A DNA stretch of 48,673 nt. Origin: Amphritea sp. 1_MG-2023 (GTDB lineage Bacteria; Pseudomonadota; Gammaproteobacteria; Pseudomonadales; Balneatricaceae). Below, one piece after another: positions 27,064-36,365 of this stretch. How positions within the stretch are numbered: the stretch's first letter is position 1; the number at the start of each line of letters is the position of its first letter. The notes beneath the pieces are model-generated. The model did no database searches. It was not told where the DNA came from and worked only from the letters and a program-made list of their open reading frames with translations. The stretch is taken from positions 1 through 48,673 of the forward strand of contig NZ_JAUOQE010000031.1 of NCBI RefSeq assembly GCF_030547545.1, read 5' to 3'. The translations under genes and the position numbers were made by a program.

Positions 27064-28889
27064 TAACCTCCCAGGTGATACCTAACAACAAGGTGCTTTT
27101 TAAATCCTTTAACGATATGCATTCCGTCACGCAGCAGATCTTTTTCCATCTTATCTAAAAATGACAATTCGAGGATATTAGGCGTTTGGTCTACACCATT
27201 TGTGGAATCCTCGATGCGTTTCACCTGTTGCTTCAAGCGAATCTGAATAAATAACGCCAACGCCTCAGCTAACTCTCGACCATGCTCCGGCTGCATCTGC
27301 CCCAACTCAACCAGCGCTTCGATACGTTTAAACGTATTCGTTTCTAAAATTTTATATTGCAACGCCATGGTGCGAATGCCATGCACGATCGGGAAAATCC
27401 CCGCTTTCTTGACATCCAGCTCTCCGTTATCTTTTAAATTACCAAAGAAGGTCAGAGGCGTATCAAACTCAATCGCCGCCCGAGCAAAATGGGAAAAGAA
27501 AACATCATTATTCTGCAAGTGACGGACAAACCAGTTTCTTGACGCTTTAAACAGCGCCACATTACCGGCAACCGGATGCGCATCCACCGCAATCGCAAGA
27601 TTCATCTGCGCCTGCCCCTCACATCGATACGACCAATCACTCATCTGCTGAGTCCATTCACCGATGGATTTCATCCAATCGGGGTTTGACACCATAATAT
27701 TGCCTGGACACTTAGGAAAACCAAACGATATCAGGGTTTCTGTAAAGCGCTGCATGGTTACCTGCATATCGGGCCAAATCAGACCATCCCGATAGATCAG
27801 AGCGTTATCTTGATCGGTTTTCATGATCTGCTCGCCACGTCCCTCGCTTCCCATCACCACCAGACAAACATGCGGCTGCATATCTTCAGGCACAATCAGA
27901 CCAAACAATTTTGCGATCACTCGCTCATTCATTGCCGCAATCAGCTCCATCGCAAAGCGCGCTTTCACTCCCTGTGACACTAACGCTTTAATCAGATCAT
28001 TCAGGCGGTGAGCGGCTTCATACAAATCTTCAATCGTTTGCGCTCGCTCAATACGCAAACCAATCACATGAGAATGGCTAGAGAAATAGCTCAACACATC
28101 GGTCAATTCGATAACCCCAGTTAAGCGCCCCTCATCCATCACAACAATCCGCTCGATACGTTGCTGTGTCATGATAATCAACGCATTAAACAGATAATCA
28201 TCAGAGCTCGTGGTGATCAAGCGATAACTGGCAATATCCGCCACATCCGCCGTCAAGGCTAACGTATTAATAATGACGGCATCCAGCAGATCAGTCCCCG
28301 TCACCATACCGTAACGGTTACCGCGTTTGACTAAAACACAATCGGCACGCTTCTCCCGCATTAACAGCGTCGCTTCGGTAATGGTTGTCCCTTGCAGTAC
28401 AATCAATGGCTCACGAATCAGACTATCCTTAACCTGAGCCAACATGAACTCGGCCATATCCTGATCGCCACCCGCTTGCGCTTGAATCTCGGTTTTGGCC
28501 GACAGACTTTGCTGAAAATAGTCGGCAAAGCGACTATTGCTGGCACAGAGATCGAGCAATACTCGCGTTGGCAGAATATGACAAATCGTCTCTTCGACGG
28601 CGATAAAGTTATGAATCGCCTTGCCTCGAATCGCCGACCAACCGCCAAAGTAATCTTCATTGGTATAATGAACATAGAGGTGCTCTTGCGCTCCCTGCTC
28701 TTCTACTTCATCGCTCTCGGCGACCCGTCCCTTTAAGATGACATACACCCCTTCAGGCACACTGTCAGCCGCTAATACGGTCTCCCCCGATTGATAATAG
28801 CTAATATCAAGGCTCGAACGCAGTAGCGCCTGTTCCTTTTCCGACAGCAAACTGAACGGCATATTGTCCATTTTAAAAGATGATGGCAT
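27063..28889 (-). CDS. cNMP-binding, CBS-pair, DUF294 nucleotidyltransferase-like signalling protein
   Basis: A 608-residue cytoplasmic protein with an ordered set of domains: a cyclic-nucleotide-binding-like domain (about 8-125), a CBS pair (about 155-275, with MVTGTDLLDAVI and GVIELTDVL), a DUF294 nucleotidyltransferase-like domain with GSEGRGEQ at 347-354 and TDQDN at 358-362, and a C-terminal helical domain. This architecture resembles GlnD-type PII uridylyltransferases in its catalytic signature, but the target is unknown. The ATG at 28889 has an AGGAG seven bases upstream; an in-frame TTG at 28904 is less likely. It is co-transcribed with the exonuclease and next to the acetate symporter, so a role in carbon signalling is inferred. 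Confidence 0.88.
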   Translation of the reverse strand: MPSSFKMDNMPFSLLSEKEQALLRSSLDISYYQSGETVLAADSVPEGVYVILKGRVAESDEVEEQGAQEHLYVHYTNEDYFGGWSAIRGKAIHNFIAVEETICHILPTRVLLDLCASNSRFADYFQQSLSAKTEIQAQAGGDQDMAEFMLAQVKDSLIREPLIVLQGTTITEATLLMREKRADCVLVKRGNRYGMVTGTDLLDAVIINTLALTADVADIASYRLITTSSDDYLFNALIIMTQQRIERIVVMDEGRLTGVIELTDVLSYFSSHSHVIGLRIERAQTIEDLYEAAHRLNDLIKALVSQGVKARFAMELIAAMNERVIAKLFGLIVPEDMQPHVCLVVMGSEGRGEQIMKTDQDNALIYRDGLIWPDMQVTMQRFTETLISFGFPKCPGNIMVSNPDWMKSIGEWTQQMSDWSYRCEGQAQMNLAIAVDAHPVAGNVALFKASRNWFVRHLQNNDVFFSHFARAAIEFDTPLTFFGNLKDNGELDVKKAGIFPIVHGIRTMALQYKILETNTFKRIEALVELGQMQPEHGRELAEALALFIQIRLKQQVKRIEDSTNGVDQTPNILELSFLDKMEKDLLRDGMHIVKGFKKHLVVRYHLGG

Positions 28890-28977
28890 CGTCACTCTCC
28901 TCAATCCGAAGTCGCTTAAAAGCGCCTGATTAAAGGGTCTAAAACCCTTTAGGCCGACACTTTATCGATCCAGATCT
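28890..28977 (-). promoter_or_regulatory. Upstream region of the DUF294 gene
   Basis: About 90 bases between the symporter terminator and the DUF294 ATG. It contains an inverted repeat AAAGGG-N7-CCCTTT (28932-28950) that could be an operator or an attenuator hairpin. I do not see a clear -35/-10 pair. Confidence 0.3.
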
Positions 28978-29014
28978 AATAAAAAAGGCGCGTCAACTTT
29001 CGCTGACGCGCCTT
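28978..29014 (-). terminator. Rho-independent terminator of the symporter operon
   Basis: An 11-bp GC-rich stem AAGGCGCGTCA/TGACGCGCCTT (28985-29014) with an 8-base loop is followed on the minus strand by a T-rich tract. It lies 24 bases beyond the symporter stop codon. Confidence 0.93.
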
Positions 29015-29037
29015 ACCTTTAGAGATCTTTACAGATC

Positions 29038-30846
29038 TTAGTGCGCGTGAGCGACACCTGCGCCACGAGGTACACGAATACCCTCAACCATTTCCTGAAT
29101 TTCAGCAGGTGGCGGTGGAGTCATCATGCAAACCACATAAGCAACGATGAAGTTCAGGATCATACCGACGAAGCCGAAGCCTCCGGTGGAGATACCCAAG
29201 AATAGATCATCTTTCGAACCACCCATGAAGGTGAAGTAGATCATGTAAGCCATGGTAGAACCCAGGCCGACGATCATACCGGCAATCGCACCCTCTTTGT
29301 TCATGCGCTTATTGAAGATACCCATTACGATCACAGGGAACACGGAGGAGGATGCCAGACCAAAGGCCAGTGCCACCACCTGTGCTACGAAGCCTGGAGG
29401 ATTGATGCCGAAGTAACCGGCAATACAGATCGCCACGATCGCCGCCAGACGTGCGTACATCAGCTCCTGTTTCTCAGAGATATTGGGATTGATACAGGTT
29501 TTCATCAAGTCATGCGCAATCGCTGTGGAGATGACCAACAGCAGACCGGCCGCTGTTGAAAGTGCCGCAGCCACCGCACCCGCCGCGACGAGGGCAATAA
29601 CCCAGTTAGGCAACTGAGCAATCTCGGGGTTAGCCAATACCATGATGTCACGGTCGACGTAGACTTCGTTAGCAAACGGAGCACCGGCAGCCGCTGTCGG
29701 GTTAACCTTAGCGTTAGTCACCGCACGTTCACCATGACTACCACGGACATCACCATCATAAGCAGGCTTACCACCTTCAAACGCTGCACCAGCAGAGTAC
29801 TGTACTTTGCCGTCACCGTTATAATCGTGCCAGCCTAACAGGCCTGCATTTTCCCAGTTTTTAAACCACTGCGGCATCTGCGCATACTCAGTACCGACAT
29901 CAGTAGCATCCGTACCGTTAATGGTTTCAATCAGATTTACTCGACCGAAACCGGCAACACCAGGCACCGTGGTATACAGAATCGCGATGAAAATCAGCGC
30001 CCAACCCGCCGAGGTACGCGCATCTTTAACACGCGGCACGGTGAAGAAACGCACGATAACGTGTGGCAGACCCGCCGTACCGGCCATTAGCGCCGCAGTC
30101 AGACAGAAAATGTCGATCGTGGATTTTTGACCCGAAGTATATTCGGCAAAGCCGAGATCAACCGAGAGCTTATCCAAGGTCGCCAATACGGATAGACCTG
30201 AATCCAGCGTCGCCCCTAAACCAACCTGTGGCAGGAAGTGACCAGTAATCTGCATCGACATAAAGATCGCTGGCACCATGAAGGCCAGAATCAGTACGCA
30301 GTACTGCGCTACCTGTGTATAGGTAATACCCTTCATACCACCAAGAACGGCGTAGAAGAATACGATGGCCATACCGATGATAACACCAGTGTTAATGTCA
30401 ACGTGCAGGTAACGGGAGAAAACAATACCCACACCCCGCATCTGACCGGCAACATAGGTGAAGGAGATCACGATAGTACAGACAACAGCAATCACACGCG
30501 CCGTCGTCGAGTAATAACGATCACCGACAAAGTCTGGCACGGTAAACTTACCAAACTTACGTAGGTAAGGTGCCAACAGCATTGCCAACAGCACATAGCC
30601 GCCGGTCCAGCCCATCAGGTAAGCCGCACCATCACGGCCAATGAACGATACCAATCCCGCTAGCGAGATAAAGGAAGCCGCCGACATCCAGTCAGCTGCC
30701 GTTGCCATACCGTTAGCGATTGGGTGTACACCACCGCCCGCGACATAGAACTCTTTTGTCGACCCTGCACGGGCCCAAATTGCGATACCGATATAGAGTG
30801 CAAACGAGCCCCCTATAAAGATGTAAGTAAGTAGATCAAGACTCAT
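29038..30846 (-). CDS. Sodium:solute symporter, large subunit (ActP-like, acetate type)
   Basis: A 602-residue SSS-family transporter with about 13 membrane segments. Landmarks include NGMATAADWMSAASFISLAG near 45-64, the GGMKGITYTQVAQY segment near 168-181 and MAGTAGLPHVIVRFF near 254-268. A soluble loop of about 100 residues near 300-400 contains an EF-hand-like loop DYNGDGKVQY. Pairing with a DUF4212 small subunit 32 bases upstream marks the two-component subfamily seen in Vibrio (VC2704/VC2705 type), likely to import acetate or similar short acids with Na+. Context with acs and crbS/crbR supports acetate. Substrate is inferred. Confidence 0.9.
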   Translation of the reverse strand: MSLDLLTYIFIGGSFALYIGIAIWARAGSTKEFYVAGGGVHPIANGMATAADWMSAASFISLAGLVSFIGRDGAAYLMGWTGGYVLLAMLLAPYLRKFGKFTVPDFVGDRYYSTTARVIAVVCTIVISFTYVAGQMRGVGIVFSRYLHVDINTGVIIGMAIVFFYAVLGGMKGITYTQVAQYCVLILAFMVPAIFMSMQITGHFLPQVGLGATLDSGLSVLATLDKLSVDLGFAEYTSGQKSTIDIFCLTAALMAGTAGLPHVIVRFFTVPRVKDARTSAGWALIFIAILYTTVPGVAGFGRVNLIETINGTDATDVGTEYAQMPQWFKNWENAGLLGWHDYNGDGKVQYSAGAAFEGGKPAYDGDVRGSHGERAVTNAKVNPTAAAGAPFANEVYVDRDIMVLANPEIAQLPNWVIALVAAGAVAAALSTAAGLLLVISTAIAHDLMKTCINPNISEKQELMYARLAAIVAICIAGYFGINPPGFVAQVVALAFGLASSSVFPVIVMGIFNKRMNKEGAIAGMIVGLGSTMAYMIYFTFMGGSKDDLFLGISTGGFGFVGMILNFIVAYVVCMMTPPPPAEIQEMVEGIRVPRGAGVAHAH

Positions 30847-30878
30847 ATTAGTAACCCTCAGCTCAGCCTTTATTATTT

Positions 30879-31142
30879 TTATTCATGAACATCGTATTTT
30901 TCGTCAAGCTTGTTCATGCTCACTACGTACATCCAAATCAAAGCGACATAAACGAAGATTGCCCCCTGCTGATCGATCCAGAAACCCAGTGGGAAACCGA
31001 AGAACGGGATTGCGTTCAGTTGATCGACGAACAGGATTCCAGCGACGAAAGACACTACAAACCAGACTGACAGGTAAGTCATGATAATGCGTAGATTTTC
31101 GGACCAATAGGCCGAAGCATTGTCTTGTGTAGATGTAGACAT
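30879..31142 (-). CDS. DUF4212 sodium:solute symporter small subunit
   Basis: An 87-residue membrane protein with two hydrophobic segments (about 20-38 and 55-75) separated by PFFGFPLGFWIDQQG, the signature of the DUF4212 (solute:sodium symporter small subunit) family. The ATG at 31142 has an AAGG about nine bases upstream; another ATG three codons earlier lies against that ribosome site. It is co-transcribed with the ActP-like large subunit and is presumed to form a complex with it. Confidence 0.9.
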   Translation of the reverse strand: MSTSTQDNASAYWSENLRIIMTYLSVWFVVSFVAGILFVDQLNAIPFFGFPLGFWIDQQGAIFVYVALIWMYVVSMNKLDEKYDVHE

Positions 31143-31421
31143 TGGCACCATCCTTATTTTTGTTATTAAAGGTTATGAAAAATTATTGTCGAATAGAATT
31201 TAGCAAAGTGTTATGTCAAACAAATCCCCTACTTTGGTCTGATCAGATTTCTCAGAAACCGCCCAAATCAGCCGCAGGCCATATCCTACGTGCCCTTGAG
31301 ACAATTCAAAAAAACCGTTATAACTCAACACAATAGACAAAGGTATAAGAGCCATAGGGTTATTCCCTTAAGTTCGGTTACACTACGCATTCCAGCACCG
31401 TAACAACAGGCAGACCTGACT
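31143..31421. promoter_or_regulatory. Divergent intergenic region between symporter operon and crbS
   Basis: A 279-base, AT-rich region that must hold promoters for both directions. For the symporter operon the best candidate on the minus strand is a perfect TTGACA (31214-31219) with a weak TATTCG -10 (31190-31195) 18 bases away. A 10-bp palindrome TCTGATCAGA lies at 31238-31247, overlapping a TTGGTCT (31234-31240) that also occurs in the acs upstream region. No promoter for crbS could be picked with confidence. Confidence 0.4.
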
Positions 31422-34400
31422 ATGCTTTCTGGCGGCTCCATCATTCTCATTTCACTCGCCTATGTGGGCCTCCTATTTGCCATTGCGTATTTTGGTGATC
31501 GCAGCGCACAGGGACGTTCCTATGCCAGCAATCCCGTGATCTATTCACTCTCGCTGGCGATCTACTGCTCATCATGGACCTTCTACGGTGCAGTTGGGCG
31601 CGCATCCGTCAGCGGTTGGCAATTCCTGGCCACCTATCTCGGCCCCGCCATCGTGTTTATTGTCGGCTGGCGAATCATTGAAAAGATTATCTTGGTCAGT
31701 AAACAACAAAACACCACCTCGATCGCTGACTTTCTCTCCTCCCGTTACGGTAAGAGTCAAGCGCTGGCGGTGCTGGTAACCATTATCGCGGTCTTTGGCA
31801 CCATCCCCTATATCGCTATGCAGCTTAAGGCCGTCGCCATCAGTTATGATGCGATCGCTCCCGGTGCCACTGAAGCGCTCAGTAAAGGTAACGATACCGC
31901 CCTGTTTGTCGCCTTGATCATGGCCGTGTTTACGATCCTGTTCGGTACGCGGCATATCGATGCCACCGAACATCACGAAGGCATGGTGCTGGCAGTGGCG
32001 TTCGAATCGATTGTTAAACTCACCGCCTTTATCTCGATTGGCCTGTTAGTGACCTTTCAGATATTTGATGGCGTACCCGATCTGATTCACAGTGTGCGTT
32101 TGCAACTGAATAACAATGCCAACTTTAACAGTCCCCTCGATGGCAACTTTCTCGGCAACAGTTTTCTCACCGAGATACTGCTCGCCTGTGCCGCGATTCT
32201 CTGTCTGCCGCGTCAATTTCATGTCACTATTGTCGAAAATACTCGAGTCGAAAACCTGAAAACGGCTCGCTGGTTATTTCCACTGTACATGCTATTGCTG
32301 TCGTTATTTGTCTTACCGATAGCCACCGCCGGCATGACCCTTTTCGCCGGCTCCGATATTAACGCCGATACCTTTTTACTCATGTTGCCGCTCTATCAAG
32401 GCGCTGAAAATCTGGCAACGTTTGCCTTTATCGGTGGTCTATCGGCCTCCACCAGTATGGTGATTGTCGCCTCGATCTCACTCTCCACCATGGTCTGTAA
32501 CGATATCGTGATGCCACTGTTACTCCGGGTTTCTTGGCTTAATCTATCGAAAAACAAAGACCTCGGGGCGCTGCTAATCAGGGTGCGGCGGATCACCATC
32601 ATCTGCTTAATGATCCTCGCCTACTTCTATTATCGAATACTTGGCGATCAGGGCACTCTAGCCTCTTTTGGTTTACTCGCGTTTGCCGCCTCGGCGCAGT
32701 TTCTGCCGGGCTTACTGGGCGGTATTTACTGGAAAACCGGCTCACGTCACGGCGTACTCGCCGGTCTATGCGCGGGCTTTCTCATCTGGCTTTACACCCT
32801 AGTTTTCCCCACTATGGCCAGTGCCGGACTGATGCCCGCTTCGTTTATAGAAAACGGCTTATTTGGCTACGATCTGCTGCGCCCCACACAGCTATTCGGT
32901 ATCACCGGCATGGACCCGCTCACTCACGGCACCTTCTGGAGTTTGTTGATCAACACACTACTGTTCGTGGGGATATCGCGTTATAGCCCGCAGCGATTGG
33001 TCGATCGCATTCAAGCCAGCGCCTTTGTCGATGTCTATAACCAGAACTTAACCGAACCCTCGCGCGTCTTCAGTCACGCGACTGTGGGTGATTTACAGAT
33101 GCTTACCGAACGTTTTCTCGGTATCAGCCGCACCCAACACGCCTTCACAGGCTTTGCACTCAAAGCGGGAATCGATCCACCACTCTCCGGTGATAAGGCC
33201 GATGCCGAACTTATTCAGTTTACCGAACGCTTACTCGCCGGTGTCATTGGCGCCTCTTCTGCACGTATCGTATTAGCCTCGACTCTGCGCGGCAAAGATA
33301 TGCAGATTGGCGATGTCGTTACCATCGTCGATGAGGCTTCACAGGCACTACGTTTCAACCGCTCGTTACTGCAATCCACCATTGAAAATATCACCATGGG
33401 TATCAGCGTGGTCGATCAACAGATGCGGCTCGTGGCCTGGAATCGACGTTATATTGAGATGTTCGAATACCCCAGCGGCTTGATCTGTGTCGGCCGTCCA
33501 ATTGAAGATATCTTCCGCTATAACGCCACTCAAGGCGAATATGGCTCAGGCGATGTTGAGCAACAAGTGAAGAACCGCATCACGACCTTGAAAGAGGGTA
33601 AAGCTCACTCCTATGAACGCCATCGTATTGACGGTTCAGTACTCGAAGTACGCGGCAATCGAATGCCTAATGGTGGTTTCGTTAACACCTATATGGACAT
33701 CACCGAACACAAGCGTGTGCAAGAAGCCCTGCGCCAAAGCGAACAAAATGTGCGTATCTATACTGACAATGTTCCCGTACTCATCGCCTTTCTCGATACC
33801 GAGCGCAACTTCCGTTTCGTTAACAAAGCCTATGCCAATACCTTTGGCTTGGATCGCCATAATATCGCCGGCGTCGATAGCGCTAGCATTCTAACCCCTG
33901 AAGAAATTAACATTCGTCAGCCGTTTATCGAACATGTCTTACAAGGCGAACGACAACGCTTTGAAACCAAAATTCCGTCACCCGATGGTCTAGCACGCTA
34001 TGCCGAAGTGACTTACATTCCGCACACCAATAATGACGGGGATATACTCGGTTATTTCACCCTCTATCAGGACATTACCGAGCGACGTAAAGCCGAACAG
34101 CTGCTCCAAGAAACTAATGAAAATCTGGAACTCCGAGTCCGCGAACGGACGCACACGCTATCGGTGGTTAACAAAGAGCTACGTAAAGAAAACACCATTC
34201 GTGCCCTGATTGAGGATGAACTGCGGCAAGCCAAAGCCGATGCCGATGCCGCGAACCTAGGTAAAACGCGCTTCCTCGCCGCCGCCAGTCACGATCTACT
34301 GCAACCGCTGAATGCCGCACGTCTGTTTATCTCGGCCCTGGCACAGCAGAAACATACCAACGAGACTCATCAACTGGTACACAACTTAGATGGTTCGTTA

Positions 34401-35357
34401 AAAGCCGCTGAAAGCCTGATCACCACGATTCTCGATATCTCCAAACTGGATGCTGGCGCACTCGAACCCAACCTCAGTCACTTCTCTATCAACACCCTGT
34501 TCGATCATCTCAGCGCCGAATTCACGGCCCTAGCAGAAGAAAAAAATCTGCAGTTTGATTTTGTTAAATGCTGCCAAGTGATTCACTCCGATCAACAACT
34601 GCTGCGCCGGATTTTACAAAATTTCCTCTCCAACGCGATCCGCTACACTCAGCAAGGCAAAATCATGCTCGGCTGTCGGCGCATTGGTCATCATCTGCGT
34701 ATCGAGGTCTGGGATACCGGCGTGGGTATTCCGAAGGATAAACTGAAAGAGGTGTTTGAAGAGTTTCATCGTATCAACAATCCGAAGCACTCTCAGGTGA
34801 ATGGCCTAGGGCTAGGGCTGGCGATCACTGAACGTATCTCGCGCATGCTCAACCATCCCATTGATGTTCGCTCTTGGCCGAACAAAGGCACCGTCTTTAG
34901 CGTCACGGTGCCGCTTGGCGATAAACATAAAGCTATCAAACCACGCCCAGAAAAACGCGGCTGGATTCGCAGTAAAGGGCTTGAGGGTATCAAGGTGCTC
35001 GTCATCGATAACGAACCGAAAATACTCGAAGGGATGGGCGCGTTATTACAAGGCTGGTCTTGTGCCGTGCTCACTGCACTATCGGCAGCGCAAGCCGAGG
35101 CGCAAATCACCGAGCAAGGTTTCGTCCCCGATATTATTCTCGCCGATTACCACCTCGATGAAACCCTAACCGGCATCATGGCGCTGAACGCACTGCAAGA
35201 GCTATGGGATCACCCCATTCCGGCGGTCATCATCACCGCCGATCGCACCGATTCCGTGAAACAGGAAATCAGCCAACAGTCTGCCGAAATTTTGCATAAG
35301 CCCGTCAAACCCGCCGCACTGCGGGCGATGATCAGTAAATTGATTGCCGCAAAATAA
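31422..35357 (+). CDS. crbS: Hybrid sensor histidine kinase CrbS with sodium/solute-symporter-like sensor domain
   Basis: A 1311-residue protein. The N-terminal ~500 residues form an SSS-type transporter-like membrane domain. Two PAS domains follow (about 645-765 and 775-895), the first with NITMGISVVDQQMRLVAWNRRY and the second with PVLIAFLDTERNFRFVNKAY. A coiled coil leads to the HisKA domain with H957 in ASHDLLQPLNAA, the ATPase domain (NFLSNAIRYT, DTGVGIP, GLGLGLAI) and a C-terminal receiver with D1242 in LADYHLD. This matches CrbS (MxtR in Pseudomonas), which with CrbR turns on acs for acetate use. It is larger than typical CrbS (about 1140 residues), partly because of the second PAS. 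It is the only long plus-strand gene and faces crbR. Confidence 0.9.
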   Translation: MLSGGSIILISLAYVGLLFAIAYFGDRSAQGRSYASNPVIYSLSLAIYCSSWTFYGAVGRASVSGWQFLATYLGPAIVFIVGWRIIEKIILVSKQQNTTSIADFLSSRYGKSQALAVLVTIIAVFGTIPYIAMQLKAVAISYDAIAPGATEALSKGNDTALFVALIMAVFTILFGTRHIDATEHHEGMVLAVAFESIVKLTAFISIGLLVTFQIFDGVPDLIHSVRLQLNNNANFNSPLDGNFLGNSFLTEILLACAAILCLPRQFHVTIVENTRVENLKTARWLFPLYMLLLSLFVLPIATAGMTLFAGSDINADTFLLMLPLYQGAENLATFAFIGGLSASTSMVIVASISLSTMVCNDIVMPLLLRVSWLNLSKNKDLGALLIRVRRITIICLMILAYFYYRILGDQGTLASFGLLAFAASAQFLPGLLGGIYWKTGSRHGVLAGLCAGFLIWLYTLVFPTMASAGLMPASFIENGLFGYDLLRPTQLFGITGMDPLTHGTFWSLLINTLLFVGISRYSPQRLVDRIQASAFVDVYNQNLTEPSRVFSHATVGDLQMLTERFLGISRTQHAFTGFALKAGIDPPLSGDKADAELIQFTERLLAGVIGASSARIVLASTLRGKDMQIGDVVTIVDEASQALRFNRSLLQSTIENITMGISVVDQQMRLVAWNRRYIEMFEYPSGLICVGRPIEDIFRYNATQGEYGSGDVEQQVKNRITTLKEGKAHSYERHRIDGSVLEVRGNRMPNGGFVNTYMDITEHKRVQEALRQSEQNVRIYTDNVPVLIAFLDTERNFRFVNKAYANTFGLDRHNIAGVDSASILTPEEINIRQPFIEHVLQGERQRFETKIPSPDGLARYAEVTYIPHTNNDGDILGYFTLYQDITERRKAEQLLQETNENLELRVRERTHTLSVVNKELRKENTIRALIEDELRQAKADADAANLGKTRFLAAASHDLLQPLNAARLFISALAQQKHTNETHQLVHNLDGSLKAAESLITTILDISKLDAGALEPNLSHFSINTLFDHLSAEFTALAEEKNLQFDFVKCCQVIHSDQQLLRRILQNFLSNAIRYTQQGKIMLGCRRIGHHLRIEVWDTGVGIPKDKLKEVFEEFHRINNPKHSQVNGLGLGLAITERISRMLNHPIDVRSWPNKGTVFSVTVPLGDKHKAIKPRPEKRGWIRSKGLEGIKVLVIDNEPKILEGMGALLQGWSCAVLTALSAAQAEAQITEQGFVPDIILADYHLDETLTGIMALNALQELWDHPIPAVIITADRTDSVKQEISQQSAEILHKPVKPAALRAMISKLIAAK

Positions 35358-35373
35358 TAACTCGGCGATCAAC

Positions 35374-35396
35374 AAAAAGCGGGCTGCGGTGCCCGC
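35374..35396 (-). terminator. Second terminator-like hairpin for leftward transcription
   Basis: Stem GCGGGC/GCCCGC with a 6-base loop (35379-35396) is followed on the minus strand by five T. It backs up the bidirectional terminator at 35441-35466 for transcripts from crbR and lies just beyond the crbS stop. Confidence 0.6.
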
Positions 35397-35440
35397 CATA
35401 GCAACGTCTTCAACGCCGCAAGTCGCTATCGCTAGCACAA

Positions 35441-35466
35441 AAAAACGCACCCGAGGGTGCGTTTTT
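35441..35466. terminator. Bidirectional terminator between crbS and crbR
   Basis: A perfect 12-bp inverted repeat AAAAACGCACCC/GGGTGCGTTTTT separated by GA. T runs lie on both strands, so it serves the converging crbS (plus) and crbR (minus) genes. Confidence 0.93.
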
Positions 35467-35504
35467 CAATTAATAACCGAGTCAACCATGATGCTAACGG
35501 TTAA

Positions 35505-36170
35505 TTAGCCCATCTCGGTCTTAGGCGGATCGACACACAGACGCTGAGCGGCAATCACCGCCTGAGTTCGACTGTGCACACCGAGTTTGCGTAAAATAGC
35601 CGTCACATGCGCTTTAATGGTCGCCTCGGATACATTCAGGTCATAAGCGATCTGTTTGTTCAGCAAACCTTCTGTCAGCATCGTCAGTACGCGAAACTGT
35701 TGTGGTGTCAAAGAGGCCAAGTTAGTAGCAAACTTCTGATCCTCTTCGGTGACATCAACCACGCCTTCGGCCACCTCTTCGGGTAACCATTCTTCACCTT
35801 CCAACACCGTCGTAATCGCTTCAGCAATCACATCTAACGGTGATGATTTAGGGATAAAGCCCGAAGCGCCATAGTCTAGCGCTCGCTTCATCACCGATGA
35901 TTCTTCGCTACCGGATACCACCACTACCGGCATCCCCGGATTTTTACCCCGCAGGAACACCAAACCGGTAAAACCGTTAGTGCCAGGCATATGTAGATCG
36001 AGTAAGACTAAATCGGCATCGGCATGACTTTCGACAGCCCCTTGCACCGCTTCCAAGGAATCCGCTTCGACGATTTCAACGCCCGGAACAGCCTGAGTGA
36101 CGGCCTGTTTAAGAGCCGCTCGGAATAACGGATGATCATCCGCTATGATTATCTTCTGCGCCAGTTGCAT
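35505..36170 (-). CDS. crbR: LuxR-type response regulator CrbR
   Basis: A 221-residue NarL/LuxR-family regulator. The receiver domain has D11/D12 and phospho-acceptor D58 in LVLLDLHMPGTNG. The C-terminal LuxR helix-turn-helix spans about 150-210, with LTPQQFRVLTMLTEG and NKQIAYDLNVSEATIKAHV. It lies between acs and the convergent crbS kinase, and resembles CrbR/ErdR regulators that activate acs. It is the expected partner of CrbS, whose own receiver domain would pass phosphate by way of an HPt or act as a modulator. The specific naming rests on neighbourhood. Confidence 0.9.
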   Translation of the reverse strand: MQLAQKIIIADDHPLFRAALKQAVTQAVPGVEIVEADSLEAVQGAVESHADADLVLLDLHMPGTNGFTGLVFLRGKNPGMPVVVVSGSEESSVMKRALDYGASGFIPKSSPLDVIAEAITTVLEGEEWLPEEVAEGVVDVTEEDQKFATNLASLTPQQFRVLTMLTEGLLNKQIAYDLNVSEATIKAHVTAILRKLGVHSRTQAVIAAQRLCVDPPKTEMG

Positions 36171-36290
36171 GCAGCTAATCTCCCTCCTTACTCGCTTTCA
36201 ATCGATGAAAACGTGTAAATATACCCGCGTGTAAAGTGCTAAGTCTAAGCAAACAAGCACTTGCATCCAATTATATTACCACCACTTGCA
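36171..36290 (-). promoter_or_regulatory. crbR upstream region
   Basis: About 120 AT-rich bases between the acs terminator and the crbR ATG must hold the crbR promoter if acs transcription ends at the terminator. I see no convincing consensus element. Confidence 0.3.
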
Positions 36291-36294
36291 ACGC

Positions 36295-36329
36295 AAAACT
36301 CCCCCCCGACCTTAAAAATCGGGAGGGAG
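36295..36329 (-). terminator. Rho-independent terminator of acs
   Basis: An 11-bp stem with one mismatch, CTCCCCCCCGA/TCGGGAGGGAG, and a 9-base loop (36299-36329), followed on the minus strand by TTTT. It lies about 36 bases beyond the acs stop. Confidence 0.8.
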
Positions 36330-36365
36330 CTTAAAATTGTCCGTGAGGTGAATACTCTACGGCAA

